From Azolla caroliniana (lineage: Eukaryota; Polypodiophyta), in assembly GCA_043228905.1 (NCBI GenBank), contig JBHGNT010000003.1, positions 2,108,001 to 2,172,000 of the forward strand: 64,000 nucleotides of DNA. Direction: 5' to 3'. The stretch's first letter is position 1, and each line of letters opens with the position of its first letter. The notes under the pieces were generated by a model. That model did not search any database. It was not told where the DNA came from and saw only the letters and a list, made by a program, of their open reading frames with translations. Both the position numbers and the translations under genes were made by a program. This document shows positions 46,891-55,330 of the stretch, in pieces.

Positions 46891-48025
46891 TTCATTCGCT
46901 CACGCACGAAGTGGTAGTGCACCTCGATGTGCTTTGTGCGAGCATGGAACACAGGGTTCCTGGCGAGCTGCAGGCTGCTCATGTTATCGTAGTAAATCGG
47001 GATTGGGGTCGGTGCCTCGATCCGCAAGTCTCGCAGCAGTCGCCGAAGCCAGATGGCTTCACAAGTGGCAACAGTAGCGGCCCGGTACTCAGCCTCAGTG
47101 CTTCACAAAGCCACTGTGGGCTGCTTCTTGCAGCTCCACGCAACGGCCGCGCTACCTATGGAGAACATGTATCCAGAAGTGGAGCGGTGATCAGACGCAT
47201 CTCCGGCCCAGTCAGCATCTGTGTAACCGACAAGCTCTTTGGGTATACCTCGCCGGTATAGCAGTCCCCGGTCCTTAGTGCCGCTGACATGCCGTAATAT
47301 TCGTTGCGCGCACTGAAGGTGCTCCACGGTCGGCTTCTGCATGAACTAACTTACCATGCCGACCGGATAGCTGATGTCGGGTCGGGTGATGGTTAAGTAG
47401 ATCAGTCTTCCGACAACCTGTCAGAACCGTTTCTCATTGCAGGCCGGTCCGGAGTTGGGACAGAATTTCTGGTTCCGGTCCAGGGGTGTGGAGACAGGTT
47501 GGCAATCCGTCATGCCGAACTTATACAACATATTCAACACGTAATGTCGTTGTGAGAGAAATATGCCGTCGGGGGTCCGGATCACTTCGATCCCAAGAAA
47601 ATAATGAAGGTCCCCCAGGTCCTTCATTTCGAATGCGTCCGACAACTGGGACTTGACACGGTTGATTTCGGGAAGACCCGGTCCGGTGATGACTAAATCA
47701 TCCACATACAAGAGTATACATACCGGACCGTCAGAGCCTGGCCGGATGAACAACGAAGAGTCCGACTTAGAGACAGCAAACCCCAGCTTACGTAACCGGT
47801 GCGTGATCTTCGCGTTCCAAGCTCGGGGGGCTTGCTTCAAGCCGTAAAGCGACTTCTTCAGTCGGCATACCGCCGACTTGTTCATCTCCAAGTGAAATCT
47901 GGGGGCTGAGTCATAAAGACTTCTTCTTCAAGCTCTCCTTGAAGGAAGGCGTTCTTCACATCCATCTGGTGAAGATGCCACCCCCTTGCCGCAGCAACCG
48001 CCAGTACCACACGAGTGATAACACT
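46891..48025 (-). pseudogene. copia RT-RNase H fragment, minus strand
   Basis: Read from about 48025 downward: [63 protein letters not shown], and RNase H YTDADWAGDASDHRSTSG up to HYHFVRE, where it meets DUF247 H-C. It carries the same TAG after GMVS (47363-47361) as the plus-strand copia at 41424, so both derive from one already mutated source. Other frameshifts occur near 47420 and 47890. Confidence 0.88.
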
Positions 48026-48231
48026 TTAATCTCTCATGAAGACTGCAATAAAGTAATACGCCAAGAAATATGGCAAATTTACACTCGGTGTAAATGGATC
48101 ACCCCACTAGAGCCACTCCCATCTAAAATGTTGTACTATAAGAAACACTTCATGCACTTCTCTGAGTTAGGTTTTATCACGCGGCCAAAATATCTAGATG
48201 TATTCTTACCACATGCACTAAGGGTTGCCAT
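48026..48231 (+). pseudogene. LINE-like C-terminal fragment, first piece (interrupted by the gypsy element)
   Basis: Plus-strand frame with CKWITPLEPLPSKMLYYKKH and PKYLDVFLPHALRVAI. It stops at the target site of the gypsy element and resumes in the same frame at 53906-53911 with GQLRISSHQLEIENG, so the gypsy element inserted into this pre-existing sequence. Confidence 0.65.
48227..48231 (+). repeat. target-site duplication, left (GCCAT)
   Basis: GCCAT immediately before the 5' LTR and again immediately after the 3' LTR (53906-53910). Five-bp duplications are usual for Ty3/gypsy integrases. Confidence 0.95.
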
Positions 48232-48666
48232 TGTCATGAGATGGCAAGACTCGAGCCCATGACCTTATGGTATATGGGTCGAGCTCTTAACCATCTCACC
48301 ATCTATTGTAATTCATAGAATATTATTTTCATTTATGTTTTATTATAAGAAAGTAATGTATATTCCAGATTTCTCTGGAACATTCTAGAAGCTTCAGGAT
48401 TATTCCTGAGAACACTATAAAAGAAGGCACTAAGCATTATGTTGAACCAAATTGGTTCAACACCAGTCTTAAGCCTCTTAGTCGATTTGTACTTATCTTT
48501 CATATAATATAAGAGCTGCTGTCATCATCCTATTTCCCTCTCTCTCTCTCTCTCCTCTTCTCACTTCCTCTCTCTCGGGAATCTTACGCAGTCCCGTCCT
48601 CTTAGTACTAATAGTACTACTCTTCTTAGTACTAATTCCATCTCTGTTTTAGTACTATTCCTGACA
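48232..48666 (+). repeat. 5' LTR of a Tf1/sushi-like chromovirus, 435 bp
   Basis: Runs from TGTCATGAGATGG to CTATTCCTGACA (TG...CA ends). By eye it is identical to the 3' LTR, indicating a very recent insertion. TATAAAAG lies at 48416-48423, so transcription is expected near 48446-48450, inside a palindrome with 10-bp arms (GTTGAACCAA, 48441-48461). Four AGTACT hexamers cluster in the last 65 bp. The first 70 bp, read on the minus strand, look like a degenerate tRNA (TGGTTAAGAGC ... GGCTCGAGTCT). Confidence 0.97.
48441..48461 (+). promoter_or_regulatory. predicted RNA 5' end / self-primer palindrome
   Basis: A 10-1-10 palindrome (arm GTTGAACCAA). Its 3' part CAAATTGGTTCAA (48448-48460) starts 32 bp after the first T of the TATA box, where the RNA should begin, and is complementary to the 13 bases at 48669-48681 just after the LTR. 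Confidence 0.7.
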
Positions 48667-48681
48667 GTTTGAACCAATTTG
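48667..48681 (+). promoter_or_regulatory. putative self-priming primer binding site
   Basis: Directly after the LTR stands GTTTGAACCAATTTG. It lacks the TGG expected for a tRNA primer site. Positions 48669-48681 are an exact reverse complement of LTR positions 48448-48460, the predicted first bases of the transcript. In the Tf1/sushi group of fungi and vertebrates the 5' end of the element's own RNA primes reverse transcription in this way. The priming mechanism is inferred here; the complementarity is visible. Confidence 0.7.
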
Positions 48682-48735
48682 TCCCTCTAGCCTACTTGTC
48701 ACTCTCCCTCATCCTCCTACCCTTTCCCCTATACT

Positions 48736-49893
48736 ATGGCTACTGTTAGCGCCCAAGAATACCAATCCGTTTTCTCCGAGCTACAGTGCCTAAAAGAAAA
48801 GTTTGTTGCCTTGGAACAAGAAAACCAACGGCTGATAGGGGATCTGCAACAAATCGCTCTAGAAAAACAACAAACGCAACAACAACATGGGGAGTTAGCG
48901 TTACGGGTACAACAACTCGAAGCAGCGTTGCAACAACAAGGATCCAGTCCCCAAGGATTTCATAAAGAGCCCAAGATTGGACTTCCTGTGAAATTTGATG
49001 GAACGCGTTCGCAATTTCGGGGATTCCTTAATCAGGTACGCTTAGTCATCCAGATGCATCCTTCCCGATATCCCACTGATGCATCTCGAGTCGGCCTAAT
49101 AGGCACGCTACTTAGCGGCTCAGCCTTGGCATGGTTCGCTCCGCTTCTAGAAAAACAATCGCCCTTGCTTAATAACTTTGAAGATTTTATTGGTGAGTTT
49201 AAAGCCTGCTTTGGAGACACCGACAGCATCAGGACGGCGATCAACAAGATCCGGCGATTGCGTCAAGGCGATCGTCCAGCCTCTGCCTACGCGGCGGATT
49301 TCCGCCTACTTGCTTCAGATATACCCTGGGATGATCAAGCACTAATGGAGCAGTTTCGCTATGGCTTGCGAAACGATGTCAAAGATCTACTTCTAACTTT
49401 CCCCGAAGAACCAAAGTCTCTTACGGAGGCAATCAGTCGAGCAGTTCGATGTGACAACCGCCTTTTTGAACGGCGTTCAGAACGTCAATTACAGATACCA
49501 CGCTCTAGGCCAGAGCCCACCTACGCCGCAGTCGCGGCTAAACCGTTTGCACGAGACATACCTCAAGCAAATACTTCGACACCGATGGAGATCGATACCA
49601 TGCGTCGACGCGGCCCGTTATCGGAAGAAGAAAAGCAACGACGACGTGCCAATCGATTATGCCTTTATTGCGGTGGACCAGGACATATCGCCATCAATTG
49701 TCCCCATAGGCCAAGAAGACAGGTAAATCAAATTGTCGCCTGTACTAAACCTGAGTCAATTCTTCCCTTCGGAGTGTCTGATAGTAGTAATAGTACTAAT
49801 AGAGTGTCAGATAGTATTCATAGTACTAATAGCCCAAGTATCTCAAATAAATTTGAAATCCTTAGTCAATTAGATGAAGAGTTAAACGATTGA
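48736..49893 (+). CDS. gag: Gag of the Tf1/sushi-like chromovirus
   Basis: A 385-aa intact structural protein. Residues about 10-75 form a Gln/Leu-rich coiled coil (LEQENQRLIGDLQQIALEKQ). The capsid-like core follows, with PVKFDGTRSQFRGFLNQVRL, ALAWFAPLLE and LRQGDRPASAYAADFRLLAS. A CCHC zinc knuckle CLYCGGPGHIAINC lies at residues 309-322. The last 40 residues are Ser/Asn-rich. It starts 69 bp after the LTR and ends TTA AAC GAT TGA, where a frameshift signal leads into pol. Its homology to retroviral-like gag cores (as in sushi-derived genes) is inferred from the layout. Confidence 0.93.
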   Translation: MATVSAQEYQSVFSELQCLKEKFVALEQENQRLIGDLQQIALEKQQTQQQHGELALRVQQLEAALQQQGSSPQGFHKEPKIGLPVKFDGTRSQFRGFLNQVRLVIQMHPSRYPTDASRVGLIGTLLSGSALAWFAPLLEKQSPLLNNFEDFIGEFKACFGDTDSIRTAINKIRRLRQGDRPASAYAADFRLLASDIPWDDQALMEQFRYGLRNDVKDLLLTFPEEPKSLTEAISRAVRCDNRLFERRSERQLQIPRSRPEPTYAAVAAKPFARDIPQANTSTPMEIDTMRRRGPLSEEEKQRRRANRLCLYCGGPGHIAINCPHRPRRQVNQIVACTKPESILPFGVSDSSNSTNRVSDSIHSTNSPSISNKFEILSQLDEELND

Positions 49894-49924
49894 GTCCAGC
49901 CAAAATAGGAGCCATTTGGTTGGA
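49881..49924 (+). promoter_or_regulatory. -1 programmed ribosomal frameshift signal between gag and pol
   Basis: Heptamer GTTAAAC at 49881-49887 lies in the gag frame as G TTA AAC, exactly the X XXY YYZ phase. It is followed by a 7-nt spacer and a hairpin: TCCAGCCAAA (49895-49904) pairs with TTTGGTTGGA (49915-49924), ten pairs including one G-U, with a 10-nt loop. The gag stop TGA (49891-49893) is in the spacer. The pol frame is -1 relative to gag and has been open since 49878, so a slip at the heptamer joins them. GUUAAAC is a known slippery site in arteriviruses. Confidence 0.8.
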
Positions 49925-52900
49925 CAGTAGCCCTAGATCTGTACAGCCCATTAGTGGTTCCATTCCTTCCAAGCAAGTTAGCAATGTGTTCCTAGCCCAA
50001 GTCATTGTTAGTACTAAAAGTACTCCCCCAGTACCCGTCCTAGCACTTTTAGATTCCGGAGCTAATTCCTGTTTCATGGATCGAAATTTTGCCCAAGCTT
50101 CTCAGATATCCTTAAGAAAACTTCCTTGTCCCGCATCTGTAGTGGTCATTGATGGTCGTCCCATTGCTTCCGGGAATATTGTAGAAGAATCAGAACCCAT
50201 TCAAGTTGTCCTAGGTAGTTTTGTGTGTATAATATCATTTAATATAATTAGTAGTCCAGAGCATCCCATTGTCCTAGGATTACCTTGGCTTGAGTTACAT
50301 AATCCAGCCATAGATTGGAGAACAAGAGAAGTCCGATATCGACCACCCCAAGAATCAACTCGCCGAGTTTCGACCATTTCACTCCATCAACTACGCGAAG
50401 AAGGACCCAAGGAGGCAATGTTCCTATTTTCCATATCAGTACATCCTTCCAGCACTATTAAGGACTCCTCAGTACAACTTCCGGCAAAATATCATCCTTA
50501 TGCCGATGTATTTGACAAGGTAAAAGCCGGTACCCTTCCTCATCACCGTCCCTATGACTGTCCCATCGATTTACAACCAGGAACCGAGCCACCATGGGGA
50601 CCAATTTACAACTTGTCACCCACCGAGTTAGAAGTCCTTCGAGCCTACATAGAGGAGAACTTGGCAAGCGGGTTCATCCGTCATTCGAAATCTCCGGCCG
50701 GTGCACCCATCTTCTTTGTCAAGAAGAAAGATGGCTCACTTCGTCTTGTCGTTGATTACCGCGGATTAAATAAAGTCACCATCCGGAATAGGTATGCACT
50801 TCCTCTTATATCAAGTCTTTTAGAGCGAGTTAATGGTGCCAAGTTATTTACTAAAATCGACCTACGCGGAGCGTATAATCTCGTGCGGATCCGACCGGGA
50901 GATGAGTGGAAGACCGCTTTTCGCACGCGGTATGGGCATTTTGAGTATACTGTTATGCCGTTTGGCCTAACCAATGCACCCGCAGTCTTCCAACACATGG
51001 CAAATGATATATTCAGAGACCTCTTGGATATTTGCTTGATCATTTATCTGGATGATCTGTTGATTTATTCGAAGACCCAGGAAGAGCACGACTCTCATGT
51101 ACTATTAGTACTAAAGCGACTCCGCGAGAATGGTCTTTATGCCAAGCTAGAAAAATGTAGCTTTGACTGCAAGCAAGTGGAATTTCTAGGCTACGTCATC
51201 TCCTCAAAGGGCATCGCCATGGATCCAGCTAAGATCCAAACTGTACTAGAGTGGCAAATTCCACGGTCGGTACGAGATGTGCAATGTTTTCTAGGTTTTG
51301 CTAACTTCTACCGTAAGTTTATACAGGATTACTCGAAGATTATTTTACCTCTCACACAACTTACGAAGAAGGGCCAAGCATTTCTTTGGTCCATTGAAGC
51401 AGATATGGCTTTTCGGCATCTTAAGAAAGCCTTTACATCAGCACCGATTCTAGCTCATGTGGATACAAGCAAACCATTCATCATGGAGGCCGACGCATCA
51501 GATTTCGCCCTCGGTAGCATCCTTTCTCAACAAGGTGATAAAGAAGAGTTGCATCCGGTGGCTTTCCATTCGCGCAAATTCGATGTCGCAGAAATCAACT
51601 ACGAAATACATGACAAGGAGTTATTAGCCATCGTGGATTCATTTGTACAATGGCGGCATTTCTTAGAGGGCTCTCCACATCAGATCATTGTCTTCAGCGA
51701 TCATAAAAATCTTGCTTATTTTCAGAACGCTCGCGTACTAAATCGACGGCAAGCTCGGTGGGCGCAATTCCTCACGCGTTTCGACTTCAAAATCACATAT
51801 CGACCGGGGAAGCAGCAAGGAAAAGCAGATGCACTATCACGACGTTCATATCTTGCACCTCGTCCTGGTGAAGCAACATTTGATAATCAAAAGCAAGTAA
51901 TCTTGGGACCAACACGATTGCACACGACGCGGATTTTTCATACCCCGATGGATTCACGGATTACCGATGACATACGTGCAACCTTGAAGACGGATAGTTT
52001 TGCTCAAGACATCCTGGCGCACATTGATACTTCTCGGGCATCCTGTTCTCAGTCTCAACAACCAGGTATTGACTACCGACAATTCGAATATCATGATGGT
52101 TTGTTATTCTTTAAAAAGCGCGTATATGTCCCCGATTGCTCCTGTCGCCTTCAAATTGTCCAACATTGTCACGACACCCATACGGCGGGACATTTCGGTA
52201 GTACTAAGACGTTGGAGCTAGTGCAGCGATCTTTTTGGTGGCCCCACATGCGCCGTTTTGTCGACGACTACGTTCGGACCTGTGATGCTTGCTGCCGAGC
52301 AAAGATGCCACGACACCATCCATATGGCTTGTTGGAACCTTTACCAATTCCAAGTAAGCCATGGCAGTCTATTTGTCTTGATTTTATCACAGATCTGCCG
52401 GTCTCGAAAGGGTTCGATGCTATCCTAACCGTCGTCGATCGATATACGAAGATGGCACATTTTGTGCCATGTACTAAAGCCATCACTAGCGAGGAAACCG
52501 CCGCTCTTGTTATGCGTGAGGTTTTTCGGCATCATGGCCTCCCAGACAGTATTATCAGTGACCGAGGCCCGCAATTTGTCTCCAAATTTTGGCAGCATCT
52601 CTTCAAGATGCTCAAGGTCTCCTGCAACCTCTCCTCCGGCTACCATCCTCAAACCGACGGACAGGCGGAACGAACAAACCAAACGCTGGAGCAATATCTC
52701 CGGTGTTTCCTGAGTTATCAACAGGACGATTGGGTCGAGATTCTCCACTTTGCGGAGTTTGCGTATAATAATGCTATTCACTCCTCGACTCGGGTCTCCC
52801 CATTTTTCGCTTATACCGGTTTCCATCCTCGCTGGTCGGTGATCGACACTCCGGAGCTACCTACCAACCCTCGTGCCGAGGATCATTTGGAGAGGCTACG

Positions 52901-53459
52901 CAAGATCCAGATGGATCTCTCTACTCACCTTCGTCATGCTCAACACACACAGAAGACTTATGCGGATCGTCATCGGATTCCCTCCTCTTTTGCCATCGGA
53001 GATCGAGTATGGCTCTTACGTCGTCACATCAAGACTACTCGACCGTGCGACAAGTTGGATTATCGACGACTCGGTCCTTTCCGTATTACGGGGAAGATTA
53101 ATGATGTCACCTTCCGCCTTGATCTCCCTCCGCAGCTTCAGATACATCCGGTTTTCCATTGTTCTCTTCTTGAACCTTATAAAGCAAACACCATTCCCGA
53201 TCGTGTGACACCACCGCCGCCCCCACTGGAGTTGGACGCCGGCCCGGAGTATGAAGTTGCTGCCATCCTCGATTCCAAACTTGTTCGCAACAAACTCTAT
53301 TACTTGGTCGATTGGCTCGGTTATAGTCCGAGCGAACGTACTTGGGAACCCGTCGAGAATGTTGCCAATGCACAAGATCTTCTTGCTGATTTCCACCGAA
53401 AGTATCCGGACAAACCCGGTCCGCAAGTAGCGCTGACTCGTTCCACTCGTCGTCTTTAA
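49884..53459 (+). CDS. pol: Pol of the Tf1/sushi-like chromovirus (PR-RT-RNase H-IN-chromodomain)
   Basis: About 1190 residues, uninterrupted. No ATG opens it; it is entered by frameshift. Counting from 49890 as residue 1: protease LALLDSGANS (D55); RT with FVKKKDGSLRLVVDYRGLN, FTKIDLRGAYNLVRI, MPFGLTNAPAVFQ and YLDD at 386-389; RNase H with EADASDFALGS (D535) and YEIHDKELLAIV; integrase with an HHCC zinc site (H..H..CDACC), D831, D891 and E927 (35 residues between the last two); a GPY/F-like module; and a C-terminal chromodomain (about 1120-1175, EYEVAAILDSKLVRNKLYYL, VDWLGYSPSERTWEP). All catalytic residues are present. The wording of the RT and integrase is that of the Tf1/sushi group, not of Tekay, CRM, Reina or Galadriel. 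Confidence 0.95.
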   Translation, partial: KRLSPAKIGAIWLDSSPRSVQPISGSIPSKQVSNVFLAQVIVSTKSTPPVPVLALLDSGANSCFMDRNFAQASQISLRKLPCPASVVVIDGRPIASGNIVEESEPIQVVLGSFVCIISFNIISSPEHPIVLGLPWLELHNPAIDWRTREVRYRPPQESTRRVSTISLHQLREEGPKEAMFLFSISVHPSSTIKDSSVQLPAKYHPYADVFDKVKAGTLPHHRPYDCPIDLQPGTEPPWGPIYNLSPTELEVLRAYIEENLASGFIRHSKSPAGAPIFFVKKKDGSLRLVVDYRGLNKVTIRNRYALPLISSLLERVNGAKLFTKIDLRGAYNLVRIRPGDEWKTAFRTRYGHFEYTVMPFGLTNAPAVFQHMANDIFRDLLDICLIIYLDDLLIYSKTQEEHDSHVLLVLKRLRENGLYAKLEKCSFDCKQVEFLGYVISSKGIAMDPAKIQTVLEWQIPRSVRDVQCFLGFANFYRKFIQDYSKIILPLTQLTKKGQAFLWSIEADMAFRHLKKAFTSAPILAHVDTSKPFIMEADASDFALGSILSQQGDKEELHPVAFHSRKFDVAEINYEIHDKELLAIVDSFVQWRHFLEGSPHQIIVFSDHKNLAYFQNARVLNRRQARWAQFLTRFDFKITYRPGKQQGKADALSRRSYLAPRPGEATFDNQKQVILGPTRLHTTRIFHTPMDSRITDDIRATLKTDSFAQDILAHIDTSRASCSQSQQPGIDYRQFEYHDGLLFFKKRVYVPDCSCRLQIVQHCHDTHTAGHFGSTKTLELVQRSFWWPHMRRFVDDYVRTCDACCRAKMPRHHPYGLLEPLPIPSKPWQSICLDFITDLPVSKGFDAILTVVDRYTKMAHFVPCTKAITSEETAALVMREVFRHHGLPDSIISDRGPQFVSKFWQHLFKMLKVSCNLSSGYHPQTDGQAERTNQTLEQYLRCFLSYQQDDWVEILHFAEFAYNNAIHSSTRVSPFFAYTGFHPRWSVIDTPELPTNPRAEDHLERLRKIQMDLSTHLRHAQHTQKTYADRHRIPSSFAIGDRVWLLRRHIKTTRPCDKLDYRRLGPFRITGKINDVTFRLDLPPQLQIHPVFHCSLLEPYKANTIPDRVTPPPPPLELDAGPEYEVAAILDSKLVRNKLYYLVDWLGYSPSERTWEPVENVANAQDLLADFHRKYPDKPGPQVALTRSTRRL

Positions 53460-53470
53460 GGGGGAGATAG
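53458..53470 (+). promoter_or_regulatory. polypurine tract
   Basis: AAGGGGGAGATAG directly before the 3' LTR; primer for plus-strand DNA synthesis. It overlaps the pol stop codon by two bases. Confidence 0.9.
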
Positions 53471-53905
53471 TGTCATGAGATGGCAAGACTCGAGCCCATG
53501 ACCTTATGGTATATGGGTCGAGCTCTTAACCATCTCACCATCTATTGTAATTCATAGAATATTATTTTCATTTATGTTTTATTATAAGAAAGTAATGTAT
53601 ATTCCAGATTTCTCTGGAACATTCTAGAAGCTTCAGGATTATTCCTGAGAACACTATAAAAGAAGGCACTAAGCATTATGTTGAACCAAATTGGTTCAAC
53701 ACCAGTCTTAAGCCTCTTAGTCGATTTGTACTTATCTTTCATATAATATAAGAGCTGCTGTCATCATCCTATTTCCCTCTCTCTCTCTCTCTCCTCTTCT
53801 CACTTCCTCTCTCTCGGGAATCTTACGCAGTCCCGTCCTCTTAGTACTAATAGTACTACTCTTCTTAGTACTAATTCCATCTCTGTTTTAGTACTATTCC
53901 TGACA
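53471..53905 (+). repeat. 3' LTR of the Tf1/sushi-like chromovirus, 435 bp
   Basis: Same length and, by eye, the same sequence as the 5' LTR, followed by the right-hand target duplication GCCAT at 53906-53910. Confidence 0.97.
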
Positions 53906-53910
53906 GCCAT

Positions 53911-54503
53911 TGGACAACTTAGAATATCATCTCACCAACTTGAGATTGAGAATGGCCGTACTAGTGGAGTCCCTAGGGAGGAAAGGATATGTAGGTTATG
54001 TCACATAGAGATAGAGGATGAGTACCACTTTACATGCAAGTGTCCAACCTATGCCGAGATAAGGGCAAAATACCAAGACATACTTGGTTCGTCTCCCACC
54101 CTCCCCAAACTATTAGATACTCTAGATATAAAGAAATTAGGCAAATACATTCTAGAGCTAAAACAACACAGAGAGAATAAGTTACATAATGTTGACAATA
54201 ATGTTGCTAATGATCACGAACATGTAACAAATGAAGTTTTTCAGGAACATGAGGAGACAACGAATGCCGACACACTTGCACCACTCGGCCTTTCCATTGA
54301 TGAGGCAGAAAACTAGAGAAGAACCAGACGTCCTCGGGTGTCGGGTTTCAAAGCAACTCGACGTGCTGTGGAAACAATATTGAAAATAAGGGAACGTGAG
54401 CTACACCGCCTAGAAGCCATGGCTAGGGCACTCTCTACATTGGAACCCACATCAAGACCCTTTGACCCCCCACTTCTTTTCGAGAGGCTTGGGTGGAAAT
54501 AAA
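53911..54503 (+). pseudogene. LINE-like C-terminal fragment, second piece
   Basis: Continues the frame broken at 48231: GQLRISSHQLEIENGRTSGV, then a zinc-site motif CRLCHIEIEDEYHFTCKC (C-x2-C-x8-H-x3-C) as at the end of non-LTR retrotransposon ORFs, then YILELKQHREN. A TAG at about 54313 interrupts it; homologous-looking coding continues to FERLGWK-stop at about 54503. I cannot name the lineage. It differs from the LINE type at 5.6-8.2 kb. Confidence 0.6.
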
Positions 54504-54799
54504 ATTAGGCTTAGTGTATAGTCACTTTAGAGTATACTTCATATTGTACACTACTAGAACTCTTTTAGTTTAAGTTCTATTTTTACTTAATTTTATTTTA
54601 GTTATGATGACTGGATAAATACTCTTTTGTTGTAAACCAATTGTCTCATGGGCCAAATTTGGCCTTAGAAGACGTTAATATATCTTTCTTTCTTTCTTTC
54701 TTTCTCACGAGCCACTATGTAGTATACAAGCTCCCTCCTCTCTCTCCTATGTGTATCTTTCTTTCTTTCTTTCTTTCTCACGAGCCACTATGTAGTCTC
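54504..54799 (+). repeat. LINE 3' UTR/tail and (TTTC)n repeats
   Basis: Contains ttgtaaaccaattgtctcat, gggccaaatttggcctt and ttaatatatctttctttctt, also found as short insertions behind DUF247 copies E and H-C. The tail ttctttctttctcacgagcc...actatgtagt is doubled at about 54690-54735 and 54765-54798. Confidence 0.7.
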
Positions 54800-55034
54800 T
54801 AGGGATCGGCAACGGTTAAGCCTAAACCGTTTTGGGGTTCTCAAACCTGAACTGAACCAAACCGAACTGATTCCTAAACCGGTTTGGGAAACCCCCTACC
54901 TTCGTCCCTCTTTCTCTCTCTCACACACACACACGATCCACTATGTAGTATACAAGCTCCCTCCCTCTCCTCATCTATGTAGTCTCTCTTTCGCTTGTGT
55001 AGTCTCCCTCCCTCTTCCTCTCTTTTATTTATTT

Positions 55035-55115
55035 ATCGTAATTAGCTTACCCTAATAGTAAGTCATTTTACACTACTAGGCACTACACATCTTGGGTTCA
55101 AAACCCAATTTTCTC
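55035..55115 (+). repeat. tRNA-like (SINE-like) sequence
   Basis: A box-like TAGCTTACCCTAATAG followed by a clean B box GGGTTCAAAACCC (55094-55106). Short and degenerate; no anticodon arm can be drawn with confidence. Confidence 0.4.
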
Positions 55116-55140
55116 ACCTCTCTATTACACTATATATATA

Positions 55141-55245
55141 TCACTTATTTCACTAGATGCCATTGTGGAATGTAGGGGTTGAACCCATGACCACCTGGTC
55201 TCCATTGGGCAACCTTACCAATTGAGCTACATCCATCTGGGCTCC
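55141..55245 (-). repeat. tRNA-derived SINE head
   Basis: On the minus strand an A box TAGCTCAATTGG (55229-55218) and a B box GGTTCAACCCC (55185-55175) at tRNA-like distance, within GATGTAGCTCAATTGGTAAG. Both boxes are near consensus. It sits inside the inverted-repeat element and beside a (CT)n tract (about 55299-55324). Confidence 0.7.
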
Positions 55246-55293
55246 CTCTTCCTCTCTCTCTATTCCTCTCTCTCTCTCTCTCCTCGTCTGTGT

Positions 55294-55330
<37 letters not shown>

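Noticed and set aside
48667-48681. tRNA-type primer binding site after the gypsy LTR
   Set aside because: No TGG and no recognisable tRNA 3' end complement; the self-complementarity to the LTR is a better explanation.
53016-53486. 156-aa minus-strand ORF over the end of pol
   Set aside because: Antisense of the chromodomain region of pol.
55141-55245. functional tRNA gene
   Set aside because: A and B boxes are good, but I could not fold a full cloverleaf with acceptor and anticodon arms; a SINE head is more likely.
55145-55327. Arg/Glu-repeat ORF on the minus strand
   Set aside because: Combination of a (CT)n tract and a SINE head.
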